Source: Bacillota bacterium
GTDB taxonomy: Bacteria; Bacillota; Clostridia; Tissierellales; Sedimentibacteraceae
DNA length: 64,000 nt
Direction: 5' to 3'
NCBI GenBank assembly: GCA_023453025.1
Contig: JAEXUD010000008.1
Span: forward strand, 186,001-250,000
Made by a program: the position numbers and the translations under genes. Below, piece after piece: positions 51,671 to 61,155 of the stretch. Numbering within the stretch: the first letter of the stretch is position 1; each line of letters starts with the position of its first letter. The notes under the pieces are model-generated. The model was not told where the DNA came from, did not search any database, and saw nothing but the letters and a program-made list of their open reading frames with translations.

Positions 51671-52090
51671 TTACTTTAACTTTCCGGCTATTTCTCTCAA
51701 TGCAATTTCTGATTCATCCTGTGCTTTATCCAATGTGAGTCCGTGAGGTGTCTTATTTCCATTTTCATCAACTGAGATAAATGTTATGTATCCGTCAACA
51801 GGAGTTGTCTTTGCTATTTCAGTTTCCATTTTGGTATACACAACTATGCTGGTTTTTCCTAAATGGACAATCTTGCTGGTGAACTTTACTATTTCACCCT
51901 TATTGACAGGATTTCTGAACAATAATCCATGTATATTCAGGCAAACAACATTTTTAGGATTGCCTACGGTTGATGCGGCAGCGATAAATGCTGATTCAAC
52001 AAACCATTCAGCTGTTCTTCCTGCAAACAGGGTTCCATGGTGATTTAGCTCTTCTGATTTTACTAATCTTGAATTTACATATTCCTTCAT
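51671..52090 (-). CDS. Acyl-CoA thioesterase, hotdog fold (YkhA-like)
   Basis: 139 residues from the ATG at 52090, with AGGAGGAATTA upstream; the longer frame to 52126 runs into the terminator region. Hotdog-domain signatures are NHHGTLFAGRTAEWFVESAF with the catalytic acidic/His environment, and KIVHLGKTSIVVYTKMETE. The family hydrolyses acyl-CoA esters, usually medium chain. It lies between rpiR and secF in the same orientation, with a hairpin terminator at 52112 just ahead of it, so it is probably transcribed alone. Confidence 0.85.
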   Translation of the reverse strand: MKEYVNSRLVKSEELNHHGTLFAGRTAEWFVESAFIAAASTVGNPKNVVCLNIHGLLFRNPVNKGEIVKFTSKIVHLGKTSIVVYTKMETEIAKTTPVDGYITFISVDENGNKTPHGLTLDKAQDESEIALREIAGKLK

Positions 52091-52111
52091 TAATTCCTCC
52101 TGAAATTTTGT

Positions 52112-52149
52112 AAAAGTAACCCGCACCTTGATAGATGCGGGTTACTTTT
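52112..52149 (-). terminator. Terminator of the oadB-secDF transcript
   Basis: AAAAGTAACCCGCA (52112-52125) and TGCGGGTTACTTTT (52136-52149) form a perfect 14-bp stem with a ten-base loop, ending in Ts on the minus strand. It lies nine bases past the secF stop codon. Confidence 0.9.
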
Positions 52150-52157
52150 ATACTTTA

Positions 52158-53069
52158 TTATACTGAAACTTGGTTTTTATTATGCCACATAACCAGCATC
52201 GGACCTGCTATACATATTGTTGAATAGCAACCGCTTACTATCCCTATAAACATTGGTATTGAGAATATTTTTATAGAATCTATATTGTATGCAAATGCAA
52301 GAATATATACTATTAATATACATACACCTGTAGTTACACTTGTTTTAATAGATCTGGTCAATGATTGATTTATACTGGCATCAACCAGTTCTTCAAAGGT
52401 TTTCTTTTGAAAATATGGTTGATTTTCTCTTATACGGTCATAAACTACTATGGTGTCGTTGATTGAGTAGCCTATTATTGTAAGGGTAACAGCTATAAAT
52501 GAATCATTTATAGGCATCTTGAAAATTACAAAGGTAAAGAAAACCACAAGTACATCATGTACAAGAGCAATTAAACTGATAACTCCTGCCGATGTCCCTG
52601 ATATTTTCTTAAATCTGAATTTAACATAAATTATTATAAATAAGGCTGTTAAGGCTATCGCTGTCATTCCGTTAATTAAAAATCTTTTCCCGATAAATGG
52701 TTCTACCACATTTGATTCGGCAAGAGTTAAATTTGCTTCGGGGAATTCTTCCTTTAGTACCTGATCAAGCTCATCCTGCTCTCCTGCTTCCAGACCGCTG
52801 TTGCCTGACAAATTGAGCACCAATTTTTTGCTGTGTGTTGCTAAATCCTCTGTTAATTGGACCTCTGTGTTCCTGCTCAAAACTTCCGTCGCCTTTTTAG
52901 CTGCCAAATCAGCATCAATTTCTCCTGTATAGGAGTACTTTATAATGGCGCCTCCCTTAAATTGTATTGATAAATCAACTCCGTTAATAAATAATGCCGC
53001 AATCCCGATTATCATTATCATGGAGGAAATTACAAAAAATATTTTTCTGTTTTTATAAAAATTTATCAT
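52158..53069 (-). CDS. secF: Protein translocase subunit SecF
   Basis: 303 residues, six TM helices. TM1 (FFVISSMIMIIGIAALFIN), a periplasmic-type domain with IQFKGGAIIKYSYTGEID, and the conserved TLTIIGYSINDTIVVYDRIREN motif of SecD/F. SecF and SecD use the proton/sodium gradient to aid late steps of Sec export. The start overlaps the secD stop by one base (TAATG). It ends nine bases before a strong terminator. Separate D and F genes are typical of Clostridia. Confidence 0.95.
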   Translation of the reverse strand: MINFYKNRKIFFVISSMIMIIGIAALFINGVDLSIQFKGGAIIKYSYTGEIDADLAAKKATEVLSRNTEVQLTEDLATHSKKLVLNLSGNSGLEAGEQDELDQVLKEEFPEANLTLAESNVVEPFIGKRFLINGMTAIALTALFIIIYVKFRFKKISGTSAGVISLIALVHDVLVVFFTFVIFKMPINDSFIAVTLTIIGYSINDTIVVYDRIRENQPYFQKKTFEELVDASINQSLTRSIKTSVTTGVCILIVYILAFAYNIDSIKIFSIPMFIGIVSGCYSTICIAGPMLVMWHNKNQVSV

Positions 53070-54334
53070 TATTTTGCCTCCTTTGCTTTCAATCCATATA
53101 GGGATTTTTTCGTAAACATATCATTCATGCTCATGGATTTTGTCATGATTCTTGAAGCCGTAACGCCTGAAACAAAGTTCAGTATACAGCCTACCATAAG
53201 CGTATAGCCAAATGAAAGCATGGAGCCTGTTCCAAATATCATCATTATAACAGCTGCAGCTATAGTTGTGATATTGCCGTCAAATACTGCTGTAAATGCT
53301 TTTTTGTATCCCGTGTCAATAGCGTAATACAAGGTTTTTCCTGCATTCAATTCTTCTCTTATTCTTTCGTATATTATAACATTGGCATCAACGCCCATTC
53401 CAATTGACAGTATAATACCTGCTATTCCTGTTAGTGTAAGTGTCATTTGCGGAATTGAAAGAGCAAGCATTTGAACTGAAACCTGCAAAACAAGGGCAAA
53501 GCATGCTACTACACCCAGCAGCTTGTAATGTAAAATCATAAAAATACATATTACTGCTAAAGCAATGATACCTGCTTTTATCATAACATCTAAGGCACCT
53601 GAACCCATTGTAGGAGTTATTGTGCTGTGATTTTTGGATACCAGTGAAAACGGAAGTGCTCCGGAATTGATTTTGTCTGATAGAGCCTTTGCTGCTTCTG
53701 TGCTTTCAATATGTTCAATTACAGAATTGCCTCCTGATATTTTCCCTGACACTCTTGGTGCTGAAATCAGTGTTTCATCCATAAAAATTGATATATACTG
53801 ACCTGCCAGCTGTTCAGTGGCATTTTCAAACGCCTTTGCGCCCTCATCATTAAACTCTAGCGTTACCACAGGCTGACCTGTTTTCTTGTCTAGCTGCACC
53901 TGACTTTTTTTAACATCCTTACCTTCAACCAAAATGTTTCCTTGTGGGTCTCTGAAGGTTAATTTTGCTGTCTCTCCAAGTTCAGCTATTGCTTTTTGCG
54001 GATTAAAATCTGTTTCTCCTGATTTCCATGGAAATCTTATTATAATATGACCTGTATTATTATCTATAGTTATTTCTCTGTCTAAAATATTCTGGGCATC
54101 CATTCTGGTTTCCATAATTACTCTTGCTGATTCCAGCTCACCTTGAGTTGGAATTCTGTCAAGATTTGCAGGTTCAAATATTGCTTCTACTCCGCCTCTT
54201 ATATCTATTCCAAATCTTATATCCTTGATGCCTTTAATTTGAATTGGGCCTGCATTTATTCCAAACACAGCTGTCACAGCAATTCCTGCAATTAAAAGCA
54301 TAACAAGAATGTACATATGTTTATTTGTTCTCAT
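53069..54334 (-). CDS. secD: Protein translocase subunit SecD
   Basis: 421 residues. TM1 (YILVMLLIAGIAVTAVFGI), then the P1-type extracytoplasmic domain with FGIDIRGGVEAIFEP and the ALPFSLV-containing head, followed by five TM helices with GMGVDANVIIYERIREEL. It is shorter than the ~600-residue E. coli protein because the first periplasmic head is reduced, as in many Firmicutes. The ATG has AGGAGG just upstream. It is coupled to secF by one-base overlap and lies 24 bases downstream of a small hypothetical gene. Confidence 0.95.
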   Translation of the reverse strand: MRTNKHMYILVMLLIAGIAVTAVFGINAGPIQIKGIKDIRFGIDIRGGVEAIFEPANLDRIPTQGELESARVIMETRMDAQNILDREITIDNNTGHIIIRFPWKSGETDFNPQKAIAELGETAKLTFRDPQGNILVEGKDVKKSQVQLDKKTGQPVVTLEFNDEGAKAFENATEQLAGQYISIFMDETLISAPRVSGKISGGNSVIEHIESTEAAKALSDKINSGALPFSLVSKNHSTITPTMGSGALDVMIKAGIIALAVICIFMILHYKLLGVVACFALVLQVSVQMLALSIPQMTLTLTGIAGIILSIGMGVDANVIIYERIREELNAGKTLYYAIDTGYKKAFTAVFDGNITTIAAAVIMMIFGTGSMLSFGYTLMVGCILNFVSGVTASRIMTKSMSMNDMFTKKSLYGLKAKEAK

Positions 54335-54358
54335 TGTTCCTCCTGATATATTTTATTT

Positions 54359-54748
54359 TTATGAGTATGAGTATGAATAAACATGTTTTTCTTTTTTACC
54401 ATCCTTCTTATTTGAAAATATCACAATAAAAACACTGTATTTGCAAAACTTGAATAATTTATTTATAAAATCTAAATTTCTGAATTTAAACAAATCATTA
54501 TAAATAAAAATAATAAATAAAATGTACTTCATATTTAAACTGAGCATAATATTTTTGTTCCACTTAAATAGCTGCAAATTCTCATTCTGATTTATAAATT
54601 CTTCTTCAATAATATTTTCTAAAGAAGGGTGATGGTTCAGTATAGTCTGATTATTATTGTCATATTTAAAAGAACTAAACAAAAATGTCGAGGCAAAAAT
54701 AACTACAACCAAAATGACAGATATTAATTTGTGATTTCTTAAATTCAT
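54359..54748 (-). CDS. Hypothetical small membrane protein
   Basis: 129 residues, unrecognised. An N-terminal hydrophobic segment (LISVILVVVIFASTFLFSSF) looks like a TM anchor or signal; a second (MKYILFIIFIYNDLFKF) and a third (YSVFIVIFSNKKDGKKEK) follow. The rest is charged and rich in Asn, Lys and Ile. GAGGAGGT is about 12 bases upstream of the ATG, which is rather far. An overlapping ATG between them opens only a three-codon frame. Position between an OadG-like gene and secD suggests cotranscription, but it may be non-functional. Confidence 0.45.
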   Translation of the reverse strand: MNLRNHKLISVILVVVIFASTFLFSSFKYDNNNQTILNHHPSLENIIEEEFINQNENLQLFKWNKNIMLSLNMKYILFIIFIYNDLFKFRNLDFINKLFKFCKYSVFIVIFSNKKDGKKEKHVYSYSYS

Positions 54749-54786
54749 AAGTTCATCTTACCTCCTCAATCATTTAATATATTTGA

Positions 54787-54915
54787 CTATTTTTTACCGC
54801 CTGTTACTCTCAGCATTACATTAACTGCTGCATATATTATTATTATTACAAAAAATATGGCCGCCATTCCCATTCCCATAAGCTTAAATGAAGTGATTAC
54901 ATTTTGAGTATTCAT
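54787..54915 (-). CDS. OadG-like small membrane subunit of a Na+-pump decarboxylase
   Basis: 42 residues, a short gene easily missed. One TM helix (MGMGMAAIFFVIIIIYAAVN) preceded by MNTQNVITSFKL and followed by a short basic tail ending TGGKK. That is the layout of the gamma subunit (OadG family), which anchors and assembles the carboxyltransferase with the beta subunit. GGAGG lies seven bases before its ATG. It begins 13 bases after the oadB stop. The protein is shorter than typical gamma subunits (~80-120) because the Pro/Ala-rich Zn-binding tail is absent. Confidence 0.7.
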   Translation of the reverse strand: MNTQNVITSFKLMGMGMAAIFFVIIIIYAAVNVMLRVTGGKK

Positions 54916-54928
54916 ATTCCATTCCTCC

Positions 54929-56065
54929 TTACATCAACCCGGGAACAAGTCCGATTATGACTCCGCCGGCTATAACTGATGCTATTTGTCCCGCCACATT
55001 TGCTCCTACTGCGTGCATGAGCAAATGATTTTGTGAGTCAGCTTCAAGTCCCATTTTTTGAATTACTCTTGACGACATAGGAAAAGCAGATATTCCCGCT
55101 GCTCCTACCATCGGATTGATTTTTTCCTTTAGAAACAAATTTAAAAATTTAGCAAATAATGCACCTGCTATTGTATCAAATACAAATGCCAGCAAACCAA
55201 GCACCATTATCAGCAATGTTTCTACAGTTACAAAATATTCTGCTTTCATGCTTGCTGAAATTGTAATTCCAAGAAGTAATGTTATCAGGTTAACCAGGTC
55301 TTTTTGTGCTGTTTCAGATAATGATCTCAGCACACCGCATTCTCTTATCAGATTTCCAAACATTAAAAATCCTACTAAGGATATTGATGCGGGGGCTACT
55401 AAACCTGCTATCAATGTAACTGTTATGGGAAACAGCAATCTTGTCATTCTTGAGACACTTTTGGGATTGTATTTCATTTTTATTTTTCTGTCTTTTTCTG
55501 TTGTAGCAAGCTTTATTGCAAAGGGCTGAATAATCGGAACCAATGCCATATATGAATATGCTGCCACTGCTATCGGCCCTATGTAATTACTTTCAAGCAC
55601 CTGCGATACTAATATTGATGTCGGTCCGTCAGCGGCTCCTATAATTCCTACTGAAGCTGCATCCTTTAAAGTAAACCCTAGAATCGATGCTACGGTTATT
55701 GTTGCAAAAATCCCGAATTGTGCTGCTGCACCAAACAACAACAGCCTTGGGTTAGACAGCAATGGTCCGAAATCTATCATTGCACCTATTCCGATAAAAA
55801 GCAAAAGAGGCATCATTTCAGATTCTTCTATACCCACCTTAAAGAGCCAATCGATTATTCCTGTAACTTCACCTATTCCTGATAATGTCTGATTTAAAAC
55901 TCCGGACATGGGTATGTTGACTAATATTGCTCCAAATCCCATAGGCAGTAATAGTGCCGGCTCTAATCCCTTGGCAATTGCCAGATATATAAGAGCTCCG
56001 CCGATTATCCACATCAATACCATCTGCCATGTAATTTGCGTAATACCTTCGTATAAAAATTCCAT
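54929..56065 (-). CDS. oadB: Na+-translocating decarboxylase beta subunit (OadB family)
   Basis: 378 residues, 9-10 TM helices. Motifs are FKVGIEESEMMPLLLFIGIGAMIDFGPLL, the Na+-site region GIIGAADGPTSILVSQVL, and GAAGISAFPMSSRVIQKMG. It couples decarboxylation of a carboxybiotin intermediate to Na+ export. Related subunits serve oxaloacetate, methylmalonyl-CoA, glutaconyl-CoA and malonate decarboxylases, so the substrate cannot be assigned. Alpha (carboxyltransferase) and biotin carrier genes are not nearby. It is first in the operon oadB-oadG-hypothetical-secD-secF. Confidence 0.93.
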   Translation of the reverse strand: MEFLYEGITQITWQMVLMWIIGGALIYLAIAKGLEPALLLPMGFGAILVNIPMSGVLNQTLSGIGEVTGIIDWLFKVGIEESEMMPLLLFIGIGAMIDFGPLLSNPRLLLFGAAAQFGIFATITVASILGFTLKDAASVGIIGAADGPTSILVSQVLESNYIGPIAVAAYSYMALVPIIQPFAIKLATTEKDRKIKMKYNPKSVSRMTRLLFPITVTLIAGLVAPASISLVGFLMFGNLIRECGVLRSLSETAQKDLVNLITLLLGITISASMKAEYFVTVETLLIMVLGLLAFVFDTIAGALFAKFLNLFLKEKINPMVGAAGISAFPMSSRVIQKMGLEADSQNHLLMHAVGANVAGQIASVIAGGVIIGLVPGLM

Positions 56066-56112
56066 TTTACGCTCCTTTTGTTTTATTCTTGAGTATTCTA
56101 TTATAAATAAGA

Positions 56113-56140
56113 ATTATAAGCAATTATACATTATTAGCAA
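56113..56140 (-). promoter_or_regulatory. Promoter of the oadB operon
   Basis: On the minus strand TTGCTA (56140-56135), a 16-base spacer and TATAAT (56118-56113), about 48 bases before the oadB ATG. A second TATAAT-like sequence lies inside the spacer. Confidence 0.5.
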
Positions 56141-56273
56141 AATAATTCATTTTTCGTCGTTTTTCTTATAATTTCACAGCTTTTAATTATTCTTACCTGT
56201 TAAAACTTTAGTATACTTCTATTTTCTGCTTATTGTGCAAATAATACAAGAGAGCATTAAATTCCTGCATTTT

Positions 56274-58406
56274 TCAATTATTCTGTTCAAAAATATACTC
56301 TACTCTGTATCCGTTATCCCTTAGTTTTAATATCATTTTCTGTTCTTTATCGTTTAGTTGTGCATTAACCTCTGCCTCCTTGTTTTTCAAAAGCTCAGCA
56401 GCTGTCTGCCTTGTTAAGGTTATGCCTTTCTCCAGCAAAGATTTATCCTCCTTCCACAATGAGAATTTGCAAGACGGATAATTTTTATATCCTGCACAAA
56501 AAAAGCTTTTTTTGCTTTCAAATATTTCTCTTCCGCATCTCGGGCATGCTCCTACAACTCCTTTTTTACCTTTCCTGCCGGAGCCTTCAAAATTAACATT
56601 CATTGTAGAGCTCATTTTTCCTTCTTTGATTATTTCTGCAACATATTTTTTTATATCAACAATAAAATCCTTTGATGAAGCTTCATTTTTTGCTATTTTG
56701 CCAAGATCACTCTCCCATTCTCCGGTAAGGTCAGGCTTCTTGAGCTTTTCATGCACAATTTCTATGAGCTGTATTCCGTTTTGCGTAGGAACGAGATTTT
56801 TCTTGTTTCTTTTAATATACCCTACGGACAGGAGCTTTTCTATAATTCCTGCTCTTGTTGCTGGGGTTCCCAGGCCTATGGATTTCATTTCTTCTCTGAG
56901 TTTTTCATCTTCTATCTGCTTTCCTGCTGTTTCCATTGCTGTAAGAAGTGTTGCTTCTGTATATGGCTTCGGCGGAGAAGTTTTTTTCGTGACTACCTTT
57001 ATTTCCTTTGGCATAAGCTTGTCTCCTGCAGCAATGTCTGCTGTGATTTCCTTGTCCTCGGTATCCTCCTTGGATTTGCCAAGCATTATATCTTCTACTT
57101 CCTTCCAGCCCGGTATAACCACTTTTTTCCCTCTGGCTTTGAATTTATCTTTTTCAATTTGAATTTCTATATCTGTCTGATCATATTCCTGCTTCCTGTC
57201 AAGTACGGTGATAAACCTGGCTACAATCAATCTCAGTATTTTTTCTTCTCTTTCAGGCAGTCTTATGTTTGGCAGATTGCGGATATTTGGAGTCACTATT
57301 ATAGCATGGTGGTCTGTTACCTTTGAATCATCTATAACTCTTTTGTCCGCATTGATTTTTTGTTTTATTATCTTATCCACACAGTACTCTGTACCCTCAA
57401 AATCTTTCAACCCTGCTTTTATATTTTGCAAAAGGGCAGGTATTTGTGTTTTCATATCCTTTGTCAAATATCTTGAATCGGTTCTCGGGTAAGTGGCAAG
57501 CTTGTATTTTTCATACAAATTCTGCGCGGCATCTAATGTTTGCTCTGCTGAATAACCATAACGCCTGTTTCCGTCTCTTTGCAGCTCTGTTAAATCATAT
57601 AATAACGGTCTTTCAACTGTTGCTCTTTTAGTCTTGAACTTTGTGACAGCTGCTTCTTTGTTTCCGCATCTGTTTGCTATTTCTTCTGCATTTTCTATTT
57701 TATCTATTCTTGTTCCATCCTTGTTGAACCACGTGGCAATGAACATATCACAATCAGCTGCAACCTCATAAAATGGCTGAGAAACAAAATTGTCTATTTC
57801 TTTCTGCCTTTGAACAATAAGAGACAATGTCGGAGTCTGAACTCTTCCTATGGTAAGCATTTGATTATACTTAACCGTAAACAGTCTTGTTGCATTGATA
57901 CCGACCAGCCAATCTGCCTCAGAGCGTGATTTTGCCGAAAGATAAAGGTTAAAATACTCCTTGTTATCTTTTAAATTATTAAACCCTTCCTCTATTGCTT
58001 CATCCGTCATGCTGCTTATCCATAGTCTTTTTACCGGCTTCTTACAGCCTGCATTTATATATACATATCCAAAAATAAGCTGCCCTTCACGACCGGCGTC
58101 TGTTGCGCATATAATTTCATTAACCGTATCACTAAGCATAAGCCTTTTTACTGTTTCATACTGTTTTTCCGTAGAAGGATTGACCATATATTTGAATTGT
58201 CTTGGAAAAATAGGCAGGTCATTTATATTCCAGCTTTTTAATTTCGGGTCATATTTCTCGGGATAAGCCAGCTGAATCAAATGCCCAACGCACCATGTAA
58301 TCAAGTATTCGTTATTTTCCAGGTAGCCGTCTCTTGATTGCCGTATGTTTAAAACCTTGGCAATATCTTTGGCAACTGAAGGTTTTTCCGTAACTATTAA
58401 TTTCAT
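56274..58406 (-). CDS. topB: DNA topoisomerase III
   Basis: 710 residues, type IA topoisomerase. TOPRIM at the N-terminus (MKLIVTEKPSVAKDIAKVL; DAGREGQLIFGYVY), the catalytic Tyr in LATYPRTDSRYLTKDMK at about residue 310, and a C-terminal zinc ribbon (CPRCGREIFE with FFCAGYKNYPSC). Relaxes negative supercoils and decatenates replication intermediates. The single zinc ribbon and length match Firmicute TopB rather than TopA. It is transcribed alone, divergent from the P-loop gene at 58649. Confidence 0.95.
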   Translation of the reverse strand: MKLIVTEKPSVAKDIAKVLNIRQSRDGYLENNEYLITWCVGHLIQLAYPEKYDPKLKSWNINDLPIFPRQFKYMVNPSTEKQYETVKRLMLSDTVNEIICATDAGREGQLIFGYVYINAGCKKPVKRLWISSMTDEAIEEGFNNLKDNKEYFNLYLSAKSRSEADWLVGINATRLFTVKYNQMLTIGRVQTPTLSLIVQRQKEIDNFVSQPFYEVAADCDMFIATWFNKDGTRIDKIENAEEIANRCGNKEAAVTKFKTKRATVERPLLYDLTELQRDGNRRYGYSAEQTLDAAQNLYEKYKLATYPRTDSRYLTKDMKTQIPALLQNIKAGLKDFEGTEYCVDKIIKQKINADKRVIDDSKVTDHHAIIVTPNIRNLPNIRLPEREEKILRLIVARFITVLDRKQEYDQTDIEIQIEKDKFKARGKKVVIPGWKEVEDIMLGKSKEDTEDKEITADIAAGDKLMPKEIKVVTKKTSPPKPYTEATLLTAMETAGKQIEDEKLREEMKSIGLGTPATRAGIIEKLLSVGYIKRNKKNLVPTQNGIQLIEIVHEKLKKPDLTGEWESDLGKIAKNEASSKDFIVDIKKYVAEIIKEGKMSSTMNVNFEGSGRKGKKGVVGACPRCGREIFESKKSFFCAGYKNYPSCKFSLWKEDKSLLEKGITLTRQTAAELLKNKEAEVNAQLNDKEQKMILKLRDNGYRVEYIFEQNN

Positions 58407-58648
58407 AACTATATTCCTTTTGTTAAACTTGACAAATTATTATAACATAATCCGCACTCCTTGTCCTGCATATTTTTAATTCAAAAAAATAATCTCCAAT
58501 ATTTGCTGTTGTTTTGTTGCTTCTCACCAATTATTCGTTATCACATATAATACAACAATGATGCTATCCACATGTATTGCTGGTATTTGATTTAATAATT
58601 AAAGCATATAGGCTGATAGCATAAAATTTGAATACAGGGGGTAATTAC

Positions 58649-59713
58649 TTGAAAGAAAAGCATTATTACGCAGGCAATAACACCGCCGAGGGCTTTTACA
58701 GCTGTTTTGAAAATGTATTTAATCCTTTTGAATTAAACCATCTCTATATACTAAAAGGCGGTCCCGGTGTTGGCAAAAGTTCATTTATGACAAAACTTGC
58801 TGCCAAAATGCATGAAAAAGATTATTCTGTAGAATATGTTCATTGTTCAAGTGACAACGACAGTCTGGATGGAATTATTATTCCTGACTTAAAAATTGCT
58901 TTTGTGGACGGAACCGAGCCTCATGCTCTGGACCCTATATTGCCGGGGACAGTTGATGAAATAATCAATCTGGGTGAGTTTCTTGACAGCAAACAGCTTG
59001 AAAAACACAAACACCAAATTATTCAAATCAATGAAAGCAAATCTCATCTTTACAAAAGTGCTTACAATTATCTTAAGGCAGCAGGCATTATTTCAGAAGA
59101 AATAAATTCATTATACGACCAGTTTATCAATGCTGATAAATTTAACAGTGTGTGCGCTGAATCCATTGAAAAATTACTTATTAATTTTCCTGATTTAAAA
59201 AAGTCTCCAAAAACAAAAAAGCTTTTTTCAGAAGCTTATACCGCAAACGGATATATAAGCCATACTTATTCTTTGCGTAAAAACAAAAGAGTATGGGCTG
59301 TTATAGGAGAAAATATAAATTATACCTCTGAATTATTAAAGAAAATAGCAGATAAAGCAGCTGACAGAGGATATGACACAGAGCTTTACTGCATACCGTT
59401 AGAACCTGATAAATTACAGCATGTATTGATCCCTGAAATGAACTTAATAGTAATCAGCTCAGAAAGCTATTTAACCAACGGCTTTGAAGAGGTAATCGAC
59501 CTGCACAGCATCATGGATACCGATAATCTGAGGATACACATTTCTGAAATAGAAAATAATCTGCATTTATTTGATTTGTTGATTAAAAATGCTTTGGAAA
59601 AATTATCTGAAGCTAAAAAATATCATGAGCTTCTTGAAGTTTTCTACATCAACAGCATGAATTTCAATGGTGTTGATAAGTGCTTTGAAAATATTCTTAA
59701 CAGGTATACATAA
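58649..59713 (+). CDS. P-loop ATPase-like protein of unknown function
   Basis: 354 residues from TTG at 58649, placed by GGGGG nine bases upstream; an upstream TTG at 58628 is in frame but lacks a ribosome site. Walker A is LKGGPGVGKSSFMTKLA (residues ~35-50). Further Asp-rich segments (SDNDSLDGIIIPDLKIAFVDGT) resemble a conserved clostridial ATPase family that has two related halves and no assigned role. Its C-terminal half (SLRKNKRVWAVIGENI, EVIDLHSIMD) is the second half. It is soluble. It lies 19 bases ahead of a transporter gene, so they probably form an operon. Confidence 0.72.
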   Translation: MKEKHYYAGNNTAEGFYSCFENVFNPFELNHLYILKGGPGVGKSSFMTKLAAKMHEKDYSVEYVHCSSDNDSLDGIIIPDLKIAFVDGTEPHALDPILPGTVDEIINLGEFLDSKQLEKHKHQIIQINESKSHLYKSAYNYLKAAGIISEEINSLYDQFINADKFNSVCAESIEKLLINFPDLKKSPKTKKLFSEAYTANGYISHTYSLRKNKRVWAVIGENINYTSELLKKIADKAADRGYDTELYCIPLEPDKLQHVLIPEMNLIVISSESYLTNGFEEVIDLHSIMDTDNLRIHISEIENNLHLFDLLIKNALEKLSEAKKYHELLEVFYINSMNFNGVDKCFENILNRYT

Positions 59714-59732
59714 AATTCCAAGGAGGTACATT

Positions 59733-61100
59733 ATGGTTTTAACTTCTCTACACTACCTTTATATTGTTATGGTAGTAATTATTCTGGCAATTATGCTTAT
59801 GAAAAAGGATATAGTTATCCCATGTATTATCGGTATATTCGCAATGGGTTATCTATATTCAGGAAGTGTTGTTGCTGCTATTCAGTCTATATTTAACACA
59901 ATTATTTATGCCGGAAATGAATTCTGGGGTATTATCGTAATAATTTCACTTGTTGTAGCCATGTCAAAAGCGTTGCAGGAAGTAGGTTCTGATGTATTGA
60001 TAATGTCACCTATTAAAAAGGTCATGGTAAATCCGACAATGGCATTCTTTAGTGTAGGATTGACAATGATGGTAATTTCATGGCTGGTATGGCCTTCACC
60101 TGCTGTTCCGTTACTGGGCGCAGTTCTATTACCTGCAGCTGTTGCAACAGGTCTTCCTGTAATTTATGCTGCTGTTGCTATGAATTTGTTTGGTCATGGC
60201 ATTGCTCTTTCATCAGACTTTTTTATTCAGGGAGCCCCAACTATTACTGCTGCAGGAGCAGGGATTGATGTAACAGAAGCAATGTCTGCATCTCTGCCTA
60301 TATGGATTGTAATGTCTTCGGTAACTATAGCGGTTGCTTTTATTATGATGAAAAAGGATATGAAAAAAAATTCGCTTTATTATTCTCGAACTGCTGAAAT
60401 TAAGGAAACTGTAGAAGTAAAAAAGGGAAAGTCCACTAAATTGATGGCAGTGCTGACACCAATCGGTTTTATATTTGACATCATAGCCATGCTTAAATTA
60501 AATTTGACCGGAGGAGATGCAACTGCACTGGTTGGTGGAACAGCTATTATAATAATGCTGATTACAGTGTTGACAACATACAGCATTAAAGATGCTTTTG
60601 AAAAAGTTGTTGATTATATCAAGGATGGTTTTAAATTTGGAATAACGGTATTTGCTCCTGTTATTTTCATAGGAGGTTTTTTCTTTCTGGGCAATCAAGG
60701 CGGTGCAATTGCTGTATTTGGAGAAGGAGCCCCCGGCATATTAAATGACATAAGTATATTCCTTTCCCAAAACATTCAAATGAGCAAGCTGTCTACAATT
60801 TTAGCCCAATCATGCATAGCAGTTATTACCGGACTTGACGGTTCAGGTTTTTCAGGGCTGCCGATTGTAGGTTCTATGGCGTATACCTTCTCAAATTTAA
60901 TAGATATTGATATGGCAGGGTTAGCTTCATTAGGTCAGATAATAACTGTATGGGTAGGCGGAGGAACCATAATTCCTTGGGCTGTTATACCGGTTGCTGC
61001 AATATGCAACATAAGCCCGCAGGAATTGGCAAGAAAAAATATGATTCCGGTTATTTGCGGTATTGTCGCCGCCATTATAGCAGCATTGATAATATTGTAA
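59733..61100 (+). CDS. Multi-TM transporter of the ion-transporter/GntP-like superfamily
   Basis: 455 residues from the ATG at 59733, with AAGGAGG at correct spacing; longer frames start inside the previous gene. It has ~11-12 TM helices and no soluble domain. Motifs such as WLVWPSPAVPLLGAVLLPAA, NLFGHGIALSSDFFIQGAP and GLDGSGFSGLPIVGSMA resemble the CitMHS/GntP/NhaC group of carboxylate or cation carriers. The exact family and substrate are unclear. It is cotranscribed with the P-loop protein upstream, but the functional link is not evident. Confidence 0.72.
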   Translation: MVLTSLHYLYIVMVVIILAIMLMKKDIVIPCIIGIFAMGYLYSGSVVAAIQSIFNTIIYAGNEFWGIIVIISLVVAMSKALQEVGSDVLIMSPIKKVMVNPTMAFFSVGLTMMVISWLVWPSPAVPLLGAVLLPAAVATGLPVIYAAVAMNLFGHGIALSSDFFIQGAPTITAAGAGIDVTEAMSASLPIWIVMSSVTIAVAFIMMKKDMKKNSLYYSRTAEIKETVEVKKGKSTKLMAVLTPIGFIFDIIAMLKLNLTGGDATALVGGTAIIIMLITVLTTYSIKDAFEKVVDYIKDGFKFGITVFAPVIFIGGFFFLGNQGGAIAVFGEGAPGILNDISIFLSQNIQMSKLSTILAQSCIAVITGLDGSGFSGLPIVGSMAYTFSNLIDIDMAGLASLGQIITVWVGGGTIIPWAVIPVAAICNISPQELARKNMIPVICGIVAAIIAALIIL

Positions 61101-61155
61101 ACACTAAGAGATATTGACTCTATTAAATAAATTAATAACACTTTTATACAGGCTG

